Shown: positions 1 through 10,999, numbered from the stretch's first letter. The stretch is 64,000 nucleotides of DNA from Orientallactaga sibirica (GCA_036365145.1 JAEOAD010000015.1:2517501-2581500); one strand, 5' to 3'. Program-made: numbers and translations. The notes: generated by a model from the sequence alone, not told the origin.

Positions 1-29
1 ACTGTCATCCGGGCCTTGGAGACACCAAG
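1..29 (+). CDS. MARCHF2: MARCHF2 coding exon, 3' end only (partial)
   Basis: The window opens inside a coding exon. Reading from base 1 gives T-V-I-R-A-L-E-T-P, then two bases (AG) of a split Ser codon, followed by a GT donor (GTGAGTGG) at 30. The peptide matches residues 50-58 of MARCH2, just before the RING-CH domain; the family has Asp where this has Glu. The split codon is completed by the T at 11,811, giving the expected Ser-Asp junction. The exon start and all upstream coding sequence lie outside the window. The assignment rests on the in-frame join to three further recognisable exons. Confidence 0.9.
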
Positions 30-349
30 GTGAGTGGTAAAACTGTTGTGATGCCCTCTTCTTTCTGGACTGAGTGATAACCTCCTAGTTTGGGATCAGA
101 AGTGTAATGATCAAGAGATCAAGTGTGGGCTGCGGGTGTGGCTAGTTGACAGAGTGCTCACCTAGCATGTGTGAAACCTATTGTTCTATGCCCAGTACCA
201 CATAACCCTGTTTGGTGGCACATGCCTGTAATTTCAGCACTCTGGTGGGGAGATTAGAAATTCAAGGCCATCCTCAACTGTATATCAAGTTTGAGGCTAG
301 TCTGGATTACATGAGACCCTACCAGAAAGTGAGATACAGACACATGGGC

Positions 350-350
<1 letters not shown>

Positions 351-391
<41 letters not shown>
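351..391. repeat. (CA)n microsatellite
   Basis: About 20 uninterrupted AC units lie at the 3' end of a degraded B1-like fragment. Confidence 0.95.
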
Positions 392-395
<4 letters not shown>

Positions 396-599
396 GGTGA
401 ACATACCAAACAGCCAGGAGTGGTAGAACACATCTATAATCCCAATACTTGGGATTCTGAGGCAAGAGGATTGCAATTTAAAGCCACACTGGGCTACAGA
501 GTGAGTTTGAGAGCAGCCTAGGTTACATAAGTAAGACCTAGTTTGTTAGTTTGTTTCTTTTTCTTTTTTTTTTTTTTTTGTTTGTTTATTTGTTTGTTA

Positions 600-740
600 G
601 AAGTATGGTCTGATTATAGCCCAGGCTGACCTGGAATTCACTGTGTAGTCTAGTCTCAGGATGGTGTCAAACTCATAGTCATCCTTCTACCTCTGCCTCC
701 CAGGTGGTGGTATTAAAGATTTGCACCACCACACCATGCT
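600..740 (-). mobile_element. B1 SINE
   Basis: CCCAGGCTGACCTGGAATTC ... CACCACCACACCATGC is seen, reverse orientation, with a T-rich A-tail complement at 565-600. Confidence 0.85.
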
Positions 741-816
741 CTTTTCTTTTCTTTTCTTTTCTTTTCTTTTCTTTTCTTTTCTCTTTTTCTTTCTTTCTTT
801 CTTTCTTTTTTTTTTT
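740..816. repeat. (TTTTC)n / (TTTC)n microsatellite
   Basis: Pure pyrimidine pentamers grade into tetramers and abut the poly(T) of the next B1. Confidence 0.95.
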
Positions 817-927
817 TTTTTGAGGTAGAGTCTCACTCTAGCCTATGGTGATCTCAAATTCATGGCAATCCTCTTACTTTAGTCTCCTGAGTGCTGGGGT
901 TAATGGTGTGAGCCACCATGCCCAGCT
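807..927 (-). mobile_element. B1 SINE
   Basis: TTGAGGTAGAGTCTCACTCT through CACCATGCCCAGC is visible; part of the middle (the CTGACCTGGAATTC block) is deleted. Confidence 0.8.
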
Positions 928-1073
928 GAGAGACCTTGTTTCTAAATAAATAAATACATTTATTCATTCAACTGGGTTAGGGATGCAGAGTGATTGCATG
1001 CATGAAGCTCTGGATTCTACCCCCATGTAGAAAACAGGAAAGATCTGATTTTCTACTAAAAAAAAAAAAAAAC

Positions 1074-1400
1074 GGGCTGGGGAAATGGCTCAGTCAGTAA
1101 AGTACTTGTTATGTAAGCGTGGGGATCTGGATTTGGCTCCTACCACCCAAGTAATTGTTAAGCAGTTGTGACAGAGCTTGCCTGTAATCCCATTACTCAG
1201 GAGGCAGAGAAAGTGACCAGTGGATCCCCAGGACAAGCTGGCTAGTTAGGCTAGTGGAATCGGTGAGTTTTGAATTCAGTAAATGATCCTGTTTCAATAA
1301 GTAAGGAGGAGAATAATAGAAGGATACACCTTGCTTAATATTGACCTCTAACCTCCATATATGTGTGTGCATACTTGCTCGCACATGTGTGTGCTCTCAC
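1074..1400 (+). mobile_element. B4-type SINE (ID/B1 composite)
   Basis: The head GGGCTGGGGAAATGGCTCAG, an internal B1-like part (CTGTAATCCCATTACTCAGG) and the end TATTGACCTCTAACCTCCA with a CA-rich tail follow the rodent B4 order. Confidence 0.75.
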
Positions 1401-1780
1401 GCATACATACATTACCCCCTTCCCCTCCCACATAGAGAAAAACTTCAAACTCCAGATTACTACAGGAAATCCGAAGATTACGTGTTGTCAAGTTTACCTT
1501 GGGTTTTAGAGAAGCAGTACAGGGAGCAGTAAAAGTGAGGCTGTGAAGTACAGCATCTGGGCTGATCCGCAGTAAATGCTTTTTTCTCCCTTAGGACTTA
1601 TTATACCACGTCTCTGAAATGGAAACACCTTTCTGAGGTTGTTCTGAGAATATAGTTTCATGGGGCTTGCTGCCTTGTGAGAATTCAGTAAACATGTAGA
1701 TGCTTCTTGGTCCCTCCTAAGGTTATGTTCTGATAAGCTCACTGTAAGTTGAAAGTATTATATATTGAAACTACATTGAA

Positions 1781-1958
1781 GGGCTGGAGAGATGGATCAA
1801 CAGTTAAAGCACTTACCTGGAAAGCCTGATGTTCCAGGTTTGATTCCTCAGTGCCCACGTAAAGCCAGATGCACAAAGTGATGCATGCATCTGGAGTTTG
1901 TTTGCAGCAACAAGAGGCCCTGGCTTGCCCATTCTCATTAATTCTCTCTCTTTCTCTG
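1781..1958 (+). mobile_element. B2-like SINE
   Basis: The GGGCTGGAGAGATGG head, a B-box-like GGTTTGATTCC and a TCTCTCTCTTTCTCTG end are visible. Confidence 0.85.
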
Positions 1959-3026
1959 TAGCAGACAGCCTCAAGTCGCTGGGATGAACCTCCAATCCAG
2001 ACACAGTTTATGGGAGGAATGGCATTTATTTGAAGCTTACAGATCCAGGGGAAGTTCCATAATGGCAGAAGAAGTTGTCCCCTTTTCACAGGGGCTATGC
2101 ACAGAGCCACCACTAAAAGCAAGCATGCACACTCCAGGAACTCCAGGCAGGACTGAGGCATATCTTAGGCTGGAATTCCCCAACACACCTTAGAGTTGGA
2201 CCCTAGGGTTCACCCACAGTGATACCTCCTCCAGCCAGACAGCTAGAGATCTGAGAAGCTTTAATAAAATCCTGAATCTATTGGAGGACATCTACTCAAA
2301 CTATCACATTCTGCCCCGGCCTCCAATAGATTCATAACCATCTCATATTATAAATTGTATTCAGTCCAATTTCAAAGGTTTCCCACAGTCTTTACCAACT
2401 TAAGATAGTTCTAAAGTCCCAAGTCTCTTAACTGTGAGTCCTGTAAAATCAAAACAACTTACATACTATCAACATATAAAAGCACAGAGTAAACATTTCC
2501 AACAGTTATAAGGCACAATGGAGAAACTGAAACAATGCAAACTCAACAATAATCAAGCAAACATCAAATATCTGCAGTTCAAGTCTGATTAGATCCAGGG
2601 GAAGTTCCATAATGGCAGAAGAAGTTGGCCCCTTTTCACAGGTCCATGCACAGAGAGAGAAAAACCAAAAGCAAGCAAGCAAGCACACTTCAGGAACCCC
2701 AGGCAGGACTGAGGTAGTTCTCAGTTCTCAGTAATCAGTGACTGACAATCTCCAGATTTTCTAACTTCACCCCTCCAGCTAGACTGAATAGCCAGGGAAA
2801 ACTTCCATCATCCCAGGCTAACAGTGCTCCATGATAACCCTTGCACAGTACTGGTATAGTCAAAACATCTTCAAGCCTCCAATGCAAACCACGGTCCATC
2901 TTCCAATGGCTTTGCCAGCCTATCAGGGTCATCACACCATACCTCACATGGCTCTTGGAACCCCGTGCACTTCACACACTGTGCATTTTTTAAAAAAATC
3001 TGTGCTCATATTTTAACTTCTTTTTT

Positions 3027-3058
3027 TAAAGTTTTTATTTATTTATTTATTTGAGAGT

Positions 3059-3097
<39 letters not shown>

Positions 3098-3247
3098 TGG
3101 GCATATCAGGGCCTCTAGCCACTGCAAACTAGATACATGCCCTACCTTGTGCAGGTGGCTTATGTGGGTACTGGTGAATTAAGCCTCAATCTGGGGTCCT
3201 TAGGCTTCACAGGCAAGCACTTAACTGTGAAGCCATCTCTCCAGCCC
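3027..3247 (-). mobile_element. B2-like SINE
   Basis: It ends on the + strand in AAGCCATCTCTCCAGCCC, and a (GA)n run lies at 3,061-3,095 inside its pyrimidine tail. Confidence 0.85.
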
Positions 3248-3260
3248 CTCCATGCATTTT

Positions 3261-3445
3261 AAAAAATATATTTTATTTTTATTTATTTGAGAGAAAGGGG
3301 AGAGAGAAACAGAGAGATAGAAAGAACTTAAGATGCATGCCCCACCATGTGCATCTGGCTTATGTGGGATCTAGAGGATCAAACCTGGGTCCTTAGGATT
3401 CACAGGCAAGCTCCTTAACTGCTAAGCCATCTATCTCTCCAGGCC
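3261..3445 (-). mobile_element. B2-like SINE
   Basis: Internal landmarks are CATGTGCATCTGGCTTATGT and AAACCTGGGTCCTTAGG, the complement of the B-box region. Confidence 0.85.
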
Positions 3446-3506
3446 AACATTTTTTTCATGCTTCCAAAACCAATACCAGGTGTGTAGGACACAGCCATAT
3501 TCTTTT

Positions 3507-3719
3507 AAAAAAAAAAAAATTTTATTTATTTATTTATTTGGCAGAGAAAGGGGGAGAGAGAGAGAGAATGGGCGCGCCAGGGCCTCCAGCCACTGCAAAT
3601 GAACTCCTGACGTGTGCACCCCCTTGTGCATCTGGCTAACATGGGTCCTGGGGAATCGAACCTGGGTCCTTTGGCTTTGCAGGCAAATGCCTTAACAGCT
3701 AAGCCATTCCTCTAGCCCC
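3507..3719 (-). mobile_element. B2-like SINE with target-site duplication
   Basis: A well-preserved copy (GGCGCGCCAGGGCCTCCAGC; GGGGAATCGAACCTGGGTCC). ACAGCCATATTCTT before it and ACAGCCATACTCTT after it form a one-mismatch duplication, so it landed inside the older repeat at 1,959-4,430. Confidence 0.9.
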
Positions 3720-4619
3720 GACAGCCATACTCTTAATTCAGGGACAAAATAAATTGTAACCTTGAAGAGCATGTTCCTTCTTTTCAGATCTTCTCTCAAA
3801 AGAGTTTGCATTCCTACCATTTAGTTTTCCTGGAATGGAATCACCTCAGGCCATCTGTAAGATTGATAACATGTTTGACAATAGCAGCTTTAGTAACTTA
3901 AAACCAGTCTCTGTGCCAGTAAATTTTAAACTTGTTTTAGTCTTTCCAACTTAAAAATCTTAAATTTCTCAGCCCCATATCTTTATCTAAGCACATCAGT
4001 CCATTACAAATTTAACCTTGATCAAATTGTCTAGGCATGGGTAGCAGAATGCAGCCAGCCCTTATGCCAGTAGCCCAGTTCCAACAAAAATTCTCTGCAG
4101 TCTTTCCTTCCCCTTAGAATGTTCATAAGCTAAGCCTCCAACCACAATTCTCTTTGCACTTAGTATTTTCAAACTCTCATCAGTATAGTCCATAATACTT
4201 GGCTTACTAATCCAGAAGGCATTTTCAGTTGCAAGCACCAAGTTGCCCATTCCTCCAGCACACAGGTTCCAAAAGACCAAAATCCACATGGCCAGATTCA
4301 TCTCAGCAACCCTGCTCCTTGGTACCAATTCTGTAGCAGACCGCCTCAGGTTGCTGGGATGAATCTCCAAACCAGTTTATGGGAGGAATGGCATGAATCT
4401 ATTTGAGGATGACATCTATTCAAACTACCACACTCTCCTTGCAAATAAATAAAATTTTTAAAAAATCAAATGCATTGAAAAACTTGGTCCTTCACAAACG
4501 TGAAATCAACTACTCGGGAAGCTGAGGCAGGAGGATGGAAGGTTTAGTGCCTGCTGGAACTACAGTGAGTTGAGGGCCAGCCTAGGCAATTTAGAAAGAC
4601 CACTCAAAAAAGAGGGCTA

Positions 4620-4775
4620 GCCAGGCGTGGTGGTGCACGCCTTTAATCCCAGCACTCAGGAGGCAGAGAAAGGCAGATCACCGTGAGTTCAAGGCCAGCC
4701 TGAGACTACATAGTGAATTCCAGGACAGCCTGAGCTAGAGTGAGACTCTACCTCGGAAAACAAACAAACAAACAA
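4620..4775 (+). mobile_element. B1 SINE
   Basis: GCCAGGCGTGGTGGTGCACG head and an ACAAACAAACAAAC tail. A degraded B1/ID piece precedes it at 4,500-4,610. Confidence 0.9.
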
Positions 4776-4785
4776 AAGAGGGCTA

Positions 4786-4946
4786 GCCAGGTGTGGTGGC
4801 GCATGCCTTTAATCCCAGCACTTGGAAGGCAGAGGTAGGAGGGTCATCATGAGTTCAAGGCCACCCTGAGACTACATAGTGAATTCCACGTCATTCTGGG
4901 CTAAAGTCAAACCCTACCTTGAAAAACCAAAAAAAAAAAAAAAAAA
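4786..4946 (+). mobile_element. B1 SINE
   Basis: GCCAGGTGTGGTGGCGCATG head and a 19-base A tail. It has the same flank (GAGGGCTA) as the B1 before it. Confidence 0.9.
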
Positions 4947-4965
4947 GGTAGGGGGAGCTGAGAAC

Positions 4966-5082
4966 TGAGCATGGTGCTGCACACCTTTAATGCCAGCACT
5001 CAGGAGGCAAAGGTAGGAGGATCACTATGAGTTCGAGGCCACCCCAAGACTACATAGTAAATTCCAAGTCATCCTGGGCAAG
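4966..5082 (+). mobile_element. B1 SINE, 3' truncated
   Basis: The copy runs from CTGAGCATGGTGCTGCACAC to ATCCTGGGCAAG and lacks the A-rich end. Confidence 0.8.
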
Positions 5083-5315
5083 AGGGCTGAATGTAATTCT
5101 CTTGGTAGAGCACTTGCCTAGCATACATGAATCCTTGGGTTCTAGATTCCCAGCATCTTGTAAACCAGGCAGGTGTGGTGGTATACCTCTATAATCCTAA
5201 TACTTGCAAGGCAGAGGCAGGAGGAGTAGAAATTCATGGTCATCCATGACTACATTGTGTGTTGAAGCCAGCCTGGGATGCATGAGATTCTTTCTCAAAA
5301 ATAAACAAACAAAAA
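5083..5315 (+). mobile_element. ID_B1-type SINE
   Basis: The ID part (GGTAGAGCACTTGCCTAGCA) is followed directly by a B1-like part (GGTGTGGTGGTATACCTCTA) and a CAAAAATAAAC tail. Confidence 0.75.
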
Positions 5316-5323
5316 GTTTTGAG

Positions 5324-5475
5324 AGCTGGGCATGGTGGCGCACGTCTTTAATCCCAGCACTTGGGAGGCGGAGGTAGGAGGATCGCTGAGTTTAAGGCTA
5401 CCCTGAGACTACATACTGAATTCCATGTCAGCCTGAGCTAGAGTGAGAGCCTACCTAGAAAAAACAAAACAAAAA
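5324..5475 (+). mobile_element. B1 SINE
   Basis: GAGCTGGGCATGGTGGCGCA to an AAAACAAAACAAAAAG tail. AGTTTTGAG on both sides (about 5,314 and 5,475) looks like its target-site duplication. Confidence 0.9.
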
Positions 5476-5690
5476 GTTTTGAGCTCCCTGTCCACCATGT
5501 TTCAGTGAACCAACTCTTTATCCAGGCTGCTGCTGATGTCCCCACCTGGCTTTATTCCTGTTATCCTGCTCTCTAGGGCTACATTTTCTTTGCATGTGTA
5601 CGGTGTGTGTGTATATGCTTATTTGTAAGATCAGAGGTTGATATCAAGTGTATCCCTCTATCGCTCTCCATCTTACATATTTATTTATTT

Positions 5691-5832
5691 GGTTTTCTGA
5701 GGTAGGGACTCACTCTAGCGCAGGCTGACCTGAAATTCACTATGTAGTCTCAGGGTAGCCTTGAACTCAGATGATCCTCCTACCTCAGCCTCCTGAGTCC
5801 TAAGATTAAAGGAGTGCACCACCACGCCTGGC
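5691..5832 (-). mobile_element. B1 SINE
   Basis: Complement of the B1 consensus, from GGTTTTCTGAGGTAGGGACT to CACCACGCCTGGC. Confidence 0.85.
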
Positions 5833-6228
5833 TTCCATCTTATTTATTGAAACAAGTTCTCTCCCTAAACTTACAGTTCATTAATTCAGATGGACTAGCT
5901 ATCCTGCTTGCCTTGGGAACCTGTCTTTTTCTGCAGCTTCAGGATTATAGGGACATTGTTTGCACAGCAAACTCTACCTGCTGAGCCATCACCCCAGCCC
6001 CAGATTCCATTTCCTTTGTTGCTCACTTTTTTCCTCATCCCTATCCTCCCCTTCTTCCTGAAACTCCTCCCCTCCCCACTTTGCTTTTTGTTTCTCTAAG
6101 TCTCACAATGTGAACATTGTGAACATATGTAGCCCAGGCTATCTTGAAACTTTTGATCCTTCTGTTTCAGCCCAAGTGGTGAAGTTGCAGGCATGTACCA
6201 CCATGTCTGGATATCTCTTTATCTCTCT

Positions 6229-6438
6229 TTTTATTTATTTGAGAGAGAAAGAGGCAGATAGATAGAAAGAGAGAGAGAGAAAGAGAGAATGGATGTTCCA
6301 GGGCCTGTAGCCACTGCAAACAAACTCCGGATACTTGAGCAACCTTGTGCATCTGGCTTACATGGGTACTGGGGAATTGAACCTGGATCCTTAGGCTTCG
6401 CAGGCAAATACCTTAACCACTAAACCATCACTCCACCA
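6229..6438 (-). mobile_element. B2-like SINE
   Basis: A GA-rich tail complement is followed by CCAGGGCCTGTAGCCACTGC and GGGGAATTGAACCTGGATCC. Confidence 0.85.
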
Positions 6439-6461
6439 CATTGCTTTAAAAAATAATAATA

Positions 6462-6724
6462 GGGCTGGAGAGATGGCTTAGCGGTTAAGGCACCTGCCTC
6501 CTAAGCCTAAGAACGCTGGTTCCAATCTCCAGGTCCCACATCTAGCCAGATGCAAAGTGACGCAAGGGTGCAATGCTGCACTTGACCACAAGGGGGCGCA
6601 CGCATCTGGATTTTGTTCACAGCAGCTGAGAGGCTGCTGGCATGCCCATCTCTATCTATCTTCCTCTTCCTCTCTCTGTGTCTCTCTCCAAAAAAAAAAA
6701 AAATAATAATAATAATAATAAATA
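6462..6724 (+). mobile_element. Long-form B2-like SINE with CTCF-like core
   Basis: The head is shared with B2-like elements (GGGCTGGAGAGATGGCTTAG) but it continues CACCTGCCTCCTAAGCC and carries an insert of about 45 bases (CAAAGTGACGCAAGGGTGCA ... ACAAGGGGGCGCACGC) not present in the ordinary form. The tail is TCTCTCCAAAAAA then (AAT)n. Confidence 0.9.
6583..6601 (+). promoter_or_regulatory. CTCF-like motif inside the long-form SINE
   Basis: TGACCACAAGGGGGCGCAC matches 15 of 19 positions of the CTCF consensus TGGCCACCAGGGGGCGCTA (as remembered), including the whole AGGGGGCGC core. Confidence 0.6.
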
Positions 6725-6730
6725 TTTTTA

Positions 6731-6895
6731 AGCCAGGCGTGGTGGTGCACGCCTTTAATCCCAGCACTCCGGAGGCAGAGGTAGGAGGATCACAGTGAGT
6801 TTGAGGCCACCCTGAGAATACATAAATTAATTCCAGGTCAGCCTGGGTCAAAGTGAGACCCTACCTCGAAAAACCAAAAAAAAAAAAAAAAAAAA
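6731..6895 (+). mobile_element. B1 SINE
   Basis: Near-consensus copy, GCCAGGCGTGGTGGTGCACG to CTACCTCGAAAAACC with a tail of about 20 A. Confidence 0.93.
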
Positions 6896-6924
6896 TTATA
6901 TATATATATTTGAAACAGAGAGAG

Positions 6925-7135
6925 GGGCTGGAGAGATGGCTTAGCAGTTAAGGCGCTTGTCTGTGAAACCTAAGGATCCTGGTTCAATTCTCCAGGTTCC
7001 ACATAAGCCAGATGCACAAGGTGGCGCATGCATCTGGAATTCGTTTGCGGTGGCTGGAGGCGCTGGCGTGCCCATATTCTCTCTCTCTCTGTCTCTAATA
7101 AATAAAATAAATTAAAATAAATAAACAAATAATTT
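6925..7135 (+). mobile_element. B2-like SINE
   Basis: Starts GGGCTGGAGAGATGGCTTAG and ends in TCTCTCTCTCTGTCTCTAAT followed by AATAAA repeats. Confidence 0.92.
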
Positions 7136-7151
7136 AAAAAATAAAGAGAGA

Positions 7152-7372
7152 GGGCTGGAGAGATGGCTTAATGGTTAAACACTTGCCTGTGAAGCCTAAA
7201 GACCCTGGTTCGAGGCTCAATTTCCCAGGACCCATGTAAGCCAGATGCACATGGTGGCGCATGCATCTGGCATTTGTTTGCAGTGGCTAGAGGCCCTGCG
7301 TGTCCATTTTCTCTTTCTCCCTTTCTCTGTCTCTAATAAGTAAATAAATAAAAATTAAAATAAATATATTTA
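7152..7372 (+). mobile_element. B2-like SINE
   Basis: Second of two B2-like copies in tandem; AATAAAGAGAGAGGG separates it from the one before. The tail has several AATAAA motifs. Confidence 0.9.
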
Positions 7373-7379
7373 AAAAATA

Positions 7380-7546
7380 GAGAGAATGAATGGGATGCCA
7401 GAGCCTCTTGCTGCTGCAAATGAACTCCAGATGCATGCACCACTTTGTGCATCTGGCTTTTATGTGGGTACTAGAAAATTAAAACTGAGCCATCAGGCTT
7501 TGCAAGCAAGTGCCTTTAACCACCACTAAGCTATTTCTCTAGCCCC
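7380..7546 (-). mobile_element. B2-like SINE, diverged
   Basis: GCTGCTGCAAATGAACTCCA and CTAAGCTATTTCTCTAGCCC are visible; it is head-to-tail opposed to the copy at 7,152. Confidence 0.8.
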
Positions 7547-7620
7547 TCTGTAATTTTTCTTGCATCTGAAGTGGTATCTAGGCATCTCACATCTACCCAC
7601 TACCCTCCTCCCCTTCCTTT

Positions 7621-7779
7621 GTTTTTGTTTTTGTTTTTTCAAGGTAGGGTCTTGCTCCTAGTCCAGGATGACCTAGAATTCACTATGTAGTTTCAGGGTG
7701 GCCTCGAGCGCACTGTGATCTTCCTACCTCTGCCTCTGGAGTGCTGGGATTAAAGGCGTGCGCCGCCACACATGCCTGG
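7621..7779 (-). mobile_element. B1 SINE
   Basis: (GTTTTT)n tail complement, TCAAGGTAGGGTCTTGCTCC, end GTGCGCCGCCACACATGCC. Confidence 0.88.
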
Positions 7780-8228
7780 ATCCATCTATATTCTTTGTGC
7801 TATTTCTTTGTAACAATGCCATGTGCACATATTTGAGGAAGGTGGTGTGCAGCAGGCAGGAATGCTCAAGCCATGGAGGGAGACTCCTTAGATTCTGAAT
7901 CTGGCTTTCTAGCTGTATGAATTTGCACAAAAGAGACACAGTTCCTCCAGGGCTTTCTCTTCTGGGCTTCAAGTAGCCCCAGCTGGCCTCAAACTCACTG
8001 CATAGCAGAAGATGACCTTGAACTCCTAACCTCCCTGACTTTGTCTCTTGGGATTACAGGCATGAGTTGCCATATCCAGCTCTTGTATTTATTTATTTAT
8101 TTAGAGATAGGCAGGCCTCAACTTTGCTATGTAGCAGAAGATGACCTTGAACTTCCACCTCCTGAGTGCTGGGATTACATGAATAGACCACTACACCTGG
8201 TGCTGGAGATCAAATCCAAAGCTTCATG

Positions 8229-8423
8229 AATTTATTTTATTTTATTTATTTATTTGCACCGAGAGAGAGAGAGAGAGAATGAATGGACCTCTACCACTGC
8301 AAATGAACTCCAGATATGTGCACCACTTTATGCATCTGGTTTTATATGGGTACTGGGGAATCAAACCTAGGTCATTAGGCTTTGCAAGTAAGCACCTTAA
8401 CTGCTGAACCATCTTTTCAGTCC
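8229..8423 (-). mobile_element. B2-like SINE, first of two at one target
   Basis: Preceded by AAGCTTCATGAATTTA (8,219-8,234) and followed by AAGCTTCATGGATTTT (8,424-8,439), a near-perfect target-site duplication. Confidence 0.88.
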
Positions 8424-8440
8424 AAGCTTCATGGATTTTT

Positions 8441-8623
8441 ATTTTTTTAAATTTGTTTGTTTGTTGTTACAGAGAGAGAGGGAAAGAGAGAATGGTCATG
8501 CCAGGGCCTCTAGCTTCTGCATGTACCATCATGTGCATCTACCTTACGTGGGTACTAGGGAAATCAAACTGGTCTTTAGGCTTCGCAGGCAAGCGCCTTA
8601 ACCACTAAGCCATCTCTCCAGCC
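8441..8623 (-). mobile_element. B2-like SINE, second at the same target
   Basis: It lies between AAGCTTCATGGATTTT (8,424) and AAGCTTCATGAATTTT (8,624); CTCCAGCC ends it on the + strand. Confidence 0.88.
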
Positions 8624-9198
8624 AAGCTTCATGAATTTTATGGACACACACACTACCAATTTAGCCACATCCCTAGACACCCCCAATTTTTTTGAAACCA
8701 AGTTTCATGTAGCCCAGGTGGACCTAAAACTTAGTATGTAGCCTTAAACTCCTGATTCTTCTGTCTGTCTCCCCAGTACTGGAATGACAAGAGTGTGCCA
8801 CCAAGCCCAGATTCCCAGTAGGAGCCAAATGAGCACTTTCCTCATAGGCTCACTGTGAAAATGAAACAAATGAAGATTGATACTGCACTTAGAATAGGGC
8901 CTCACAAGGCATAGTAGTGTAATACTAGAGAAGCTGAAGCAAGAGAAATGTGAGTTCAAGGCCAGCTTGGGCTATACAGTGAGTTAAGGCAAGTCTGAAC
9001 TCCATAACAGGATTGGTTCTTGAAATACACTCCCCCTACACACTTACCAGCTAGCTGTGGTAGCCCATACCTATAATCTCAGCAATGGGAGGGGAAGCAT
9101 AATAGGAGGATTGCTGTGTGTTTGATGCCAAACTGGGCTATATAGTGACAGGCTTGGGCTAGAGTGAGACCCTACTTCAATTTAGAAAAAAAAAAAGG

Positions 9199-9364
9199 GC
9201 TGAGCGTGATGGTGCACACCTTTAATCCCAGCATTCAGGAGGCTGAGGTAGGAGGATCTTTGTGAATTTGAAGGCAGCCTGAGATTACATAGTGAATTCC
9301 AGGTCAGCATGGGCTAGAGCTAGACCCTACCATGAAAAACAAAAACAAAACAAAAAAAAAAAAA
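9199..9364 (+). mobile_element. B1 SINE
   Basis: GCTGAGCGTGATGGTGCACA head, tail ACAAAAACAAAACAAAA. Two older B1 fragments precede it (8,903-9,010 and 9,052-9,190), and a B2-like 3' fragment with a CA-rich tail follows (9,369-9,465). Confidence 0.88.
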
Positions 9365-9468
9365 GTGTTACAAGCATCTGGCGTTTGTTTGCACTGGCAA
9401 GAGGCTCTGGCATACCCCCCCCACACACACGCACGAACACATGCACTCACACAAATAAATAAATAATA

Positions 9469-9665
9469 GGGCTGGAGAGATGGCTTAGCAGTTAAGGTGC
9501 TTGCCTGTGAAGCCTAAGGACTCAGGCTTGATTCCCCAAATCCCATAGAAGCCAGATGCACATGGTGGTACATGCATCTGGAGTTCCTCTGCAGTAGCTA
9601 GAGGCCCTGGCACACCCATTCATTCTCCCTCTGTCTATCTTGCTCTCTAATAAAAAAAAATATTT
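9469..9665 (+). mobile_element. B2-like SINE
   Basis: GGGCTGGAGAGATGGCTTAG head, GGCTTGATTCCCC in the B-box position, TCTCTAATAAAAAAAA end. Confidence 0.9.
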
Positions 9666-10388
9666 TGAAAAATAAATAAATAAAAATAAAGAAACAAACA
9701 AAAATATACTCAACTTGACTAGCAGATAGTAAGTGCTCAAGAAATACTGTTTTGTTTTGTTTTTTTTGGTATGTGTACAGATACACGTGCCCCATATGTA
9801 TGTGTATAGAGATCAAAGAATGTTAGGTGACTACCTCTATCAAAGACACCTCCACTTTACTGCTTTAAGGTGGAATCCTTCACTAAACCCAAAGCTGCCA
9901 CCCTTTTTTCAGACTGGCTGACCAGTGAGCACCAGTGATTCTCCCATCTCTGCCCCTCTCAGCACTGGGGCCACAGGCATGTGTGCTATGCCCAGCTTTT
10001 TACATGTGTGCTCCTCTTGTCTGTACAACAAGTGTTCTTACCTGCTGAGCCATCATCTCCCAAGCCTCAAAAACACTGAGTTTGGGTACCTTCCTCTGAA
10101 TTTGCTATTCCTAAGTTTATAGAGTTTACCATAACAAACCTCGAACTGATTTGACTCTTCCTCAAGATTCTCACCACTTACATTTCCCAGAGTTAGTTTC
10201 TGGAGTGGAGGTTCCTTTCCTGAGAATTTTTTATTAGTGCAGGAAGGTGGGCTCAGACCCAAAAGGCCTTCTTGCTGAGAATACCCTCTTGACATTTCAG
10301 GAGAAGCTGCAGCAGCTCTGGACTAGGCTGATGGAAAGCAGATAGAAGCCCTGACTTATGGGCTATAGTTTGCTGGCCAATTTTTATT

Positions 10389-10583
10389 TTTTTGAGACAG
10401 GGTCTTATGTATCCTACCCAAGCTACCCTCAGAAACTGAGGATGCCCTTGAACTTCTGATCTTCCTACCACCACCTCCAGAGTGCTGGGATGACAGTTGG
10501 GCATCACTACATCTGGTGCCAGGGATCAAACCCAGGGTTTGGTGCATGCTAGTACTTTACCAATTAAGTTACATCTCCAGCCC
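10389..10583 (-). mobile_element. ID_B1-type SINE
   Basis: A B1-like half (TTGAGACAGGGTCTTATGTA) is joined to an ID half (GGGATCAAACCCAGGGTTTG ... ACATCTCCAGCCC). Confidence 0.75.
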
Positions 10584-10600
10584 AGCTCTTGTTGTGCTTT

Positions 10601-10755
10601 TGTTTGTTTGGGTTTTTTTGAGGTAAGGTCTCACTCTAGCTCAGGCTGACCTGGATTTCACTATGTAGTCTCAAGGTGGCCTTGAACTCACAGCAATCCT
10701 CCTACCTCAGCCTCCTGAGTGCTGGGATTAAAGGCATGTGTCACCACGCCCAGCT
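10601..10755 (-). mobile_element. B1 SINE
   Basis: GTTTTTTTGAGGTAAGGTCT to ATGTGTCACCACGCCCAGC; a CT-rich run and 25 T follow to 10,807. Confidence 0.9.
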
Positions 10756-10828
10756 CGCTCCTCCTCTCCCTCCCTCCCTTCCTTCCTTTTTTTTTTTTTT
10801 TTTTTTTGCAGGGGGAGGGGGAAGAATT

Positions 10829-10999
10829 TTGAGGTAGGATCTTATGTATTTCAGGCAGGCCTCAAATTCTGGAATTCTGATCCACCTGCCTCTACCTTCC
10901 AAGTGCTGTGATTATAAGCATGTTCCATCTCCCAGTTTATGCTATGTTGGTGTTTAACCCAGGGCTTCATGCATACTAGGCAATCATATCCCCAGCCCA
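10829..10999 (-). mobile_element. ID_B1-type SINE
   Basis: GAGGTAGGATCTTATGTATT through GTTTAACCCAGGGCTTCATG to ATCCCCAGCCC. Confidence 0.72.

Larger units (their letters stand above)
1959..4430. mobile_element. Unclassified long interspersed repeat with three SINEs inserted
   Basis: The region starts TAGCAGACAGCCTCAAGTCG and contains TTTATGGGAGGAATGGCAT; nearly the same 75 bases return at 4,333-4,412. An internal block of about 120 bases (AGATCCAGGGGAAGTTCCAT ...) occurs at 2,041-2,165 and again at 2,591-2,716. Related sequence occurs at 33,110-33,655 and 34,690-35,370. No coding capacity is left. It may derive from an LTR element or a nonautonomous repeat; I cannot name the family. Confidence 0.6.
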
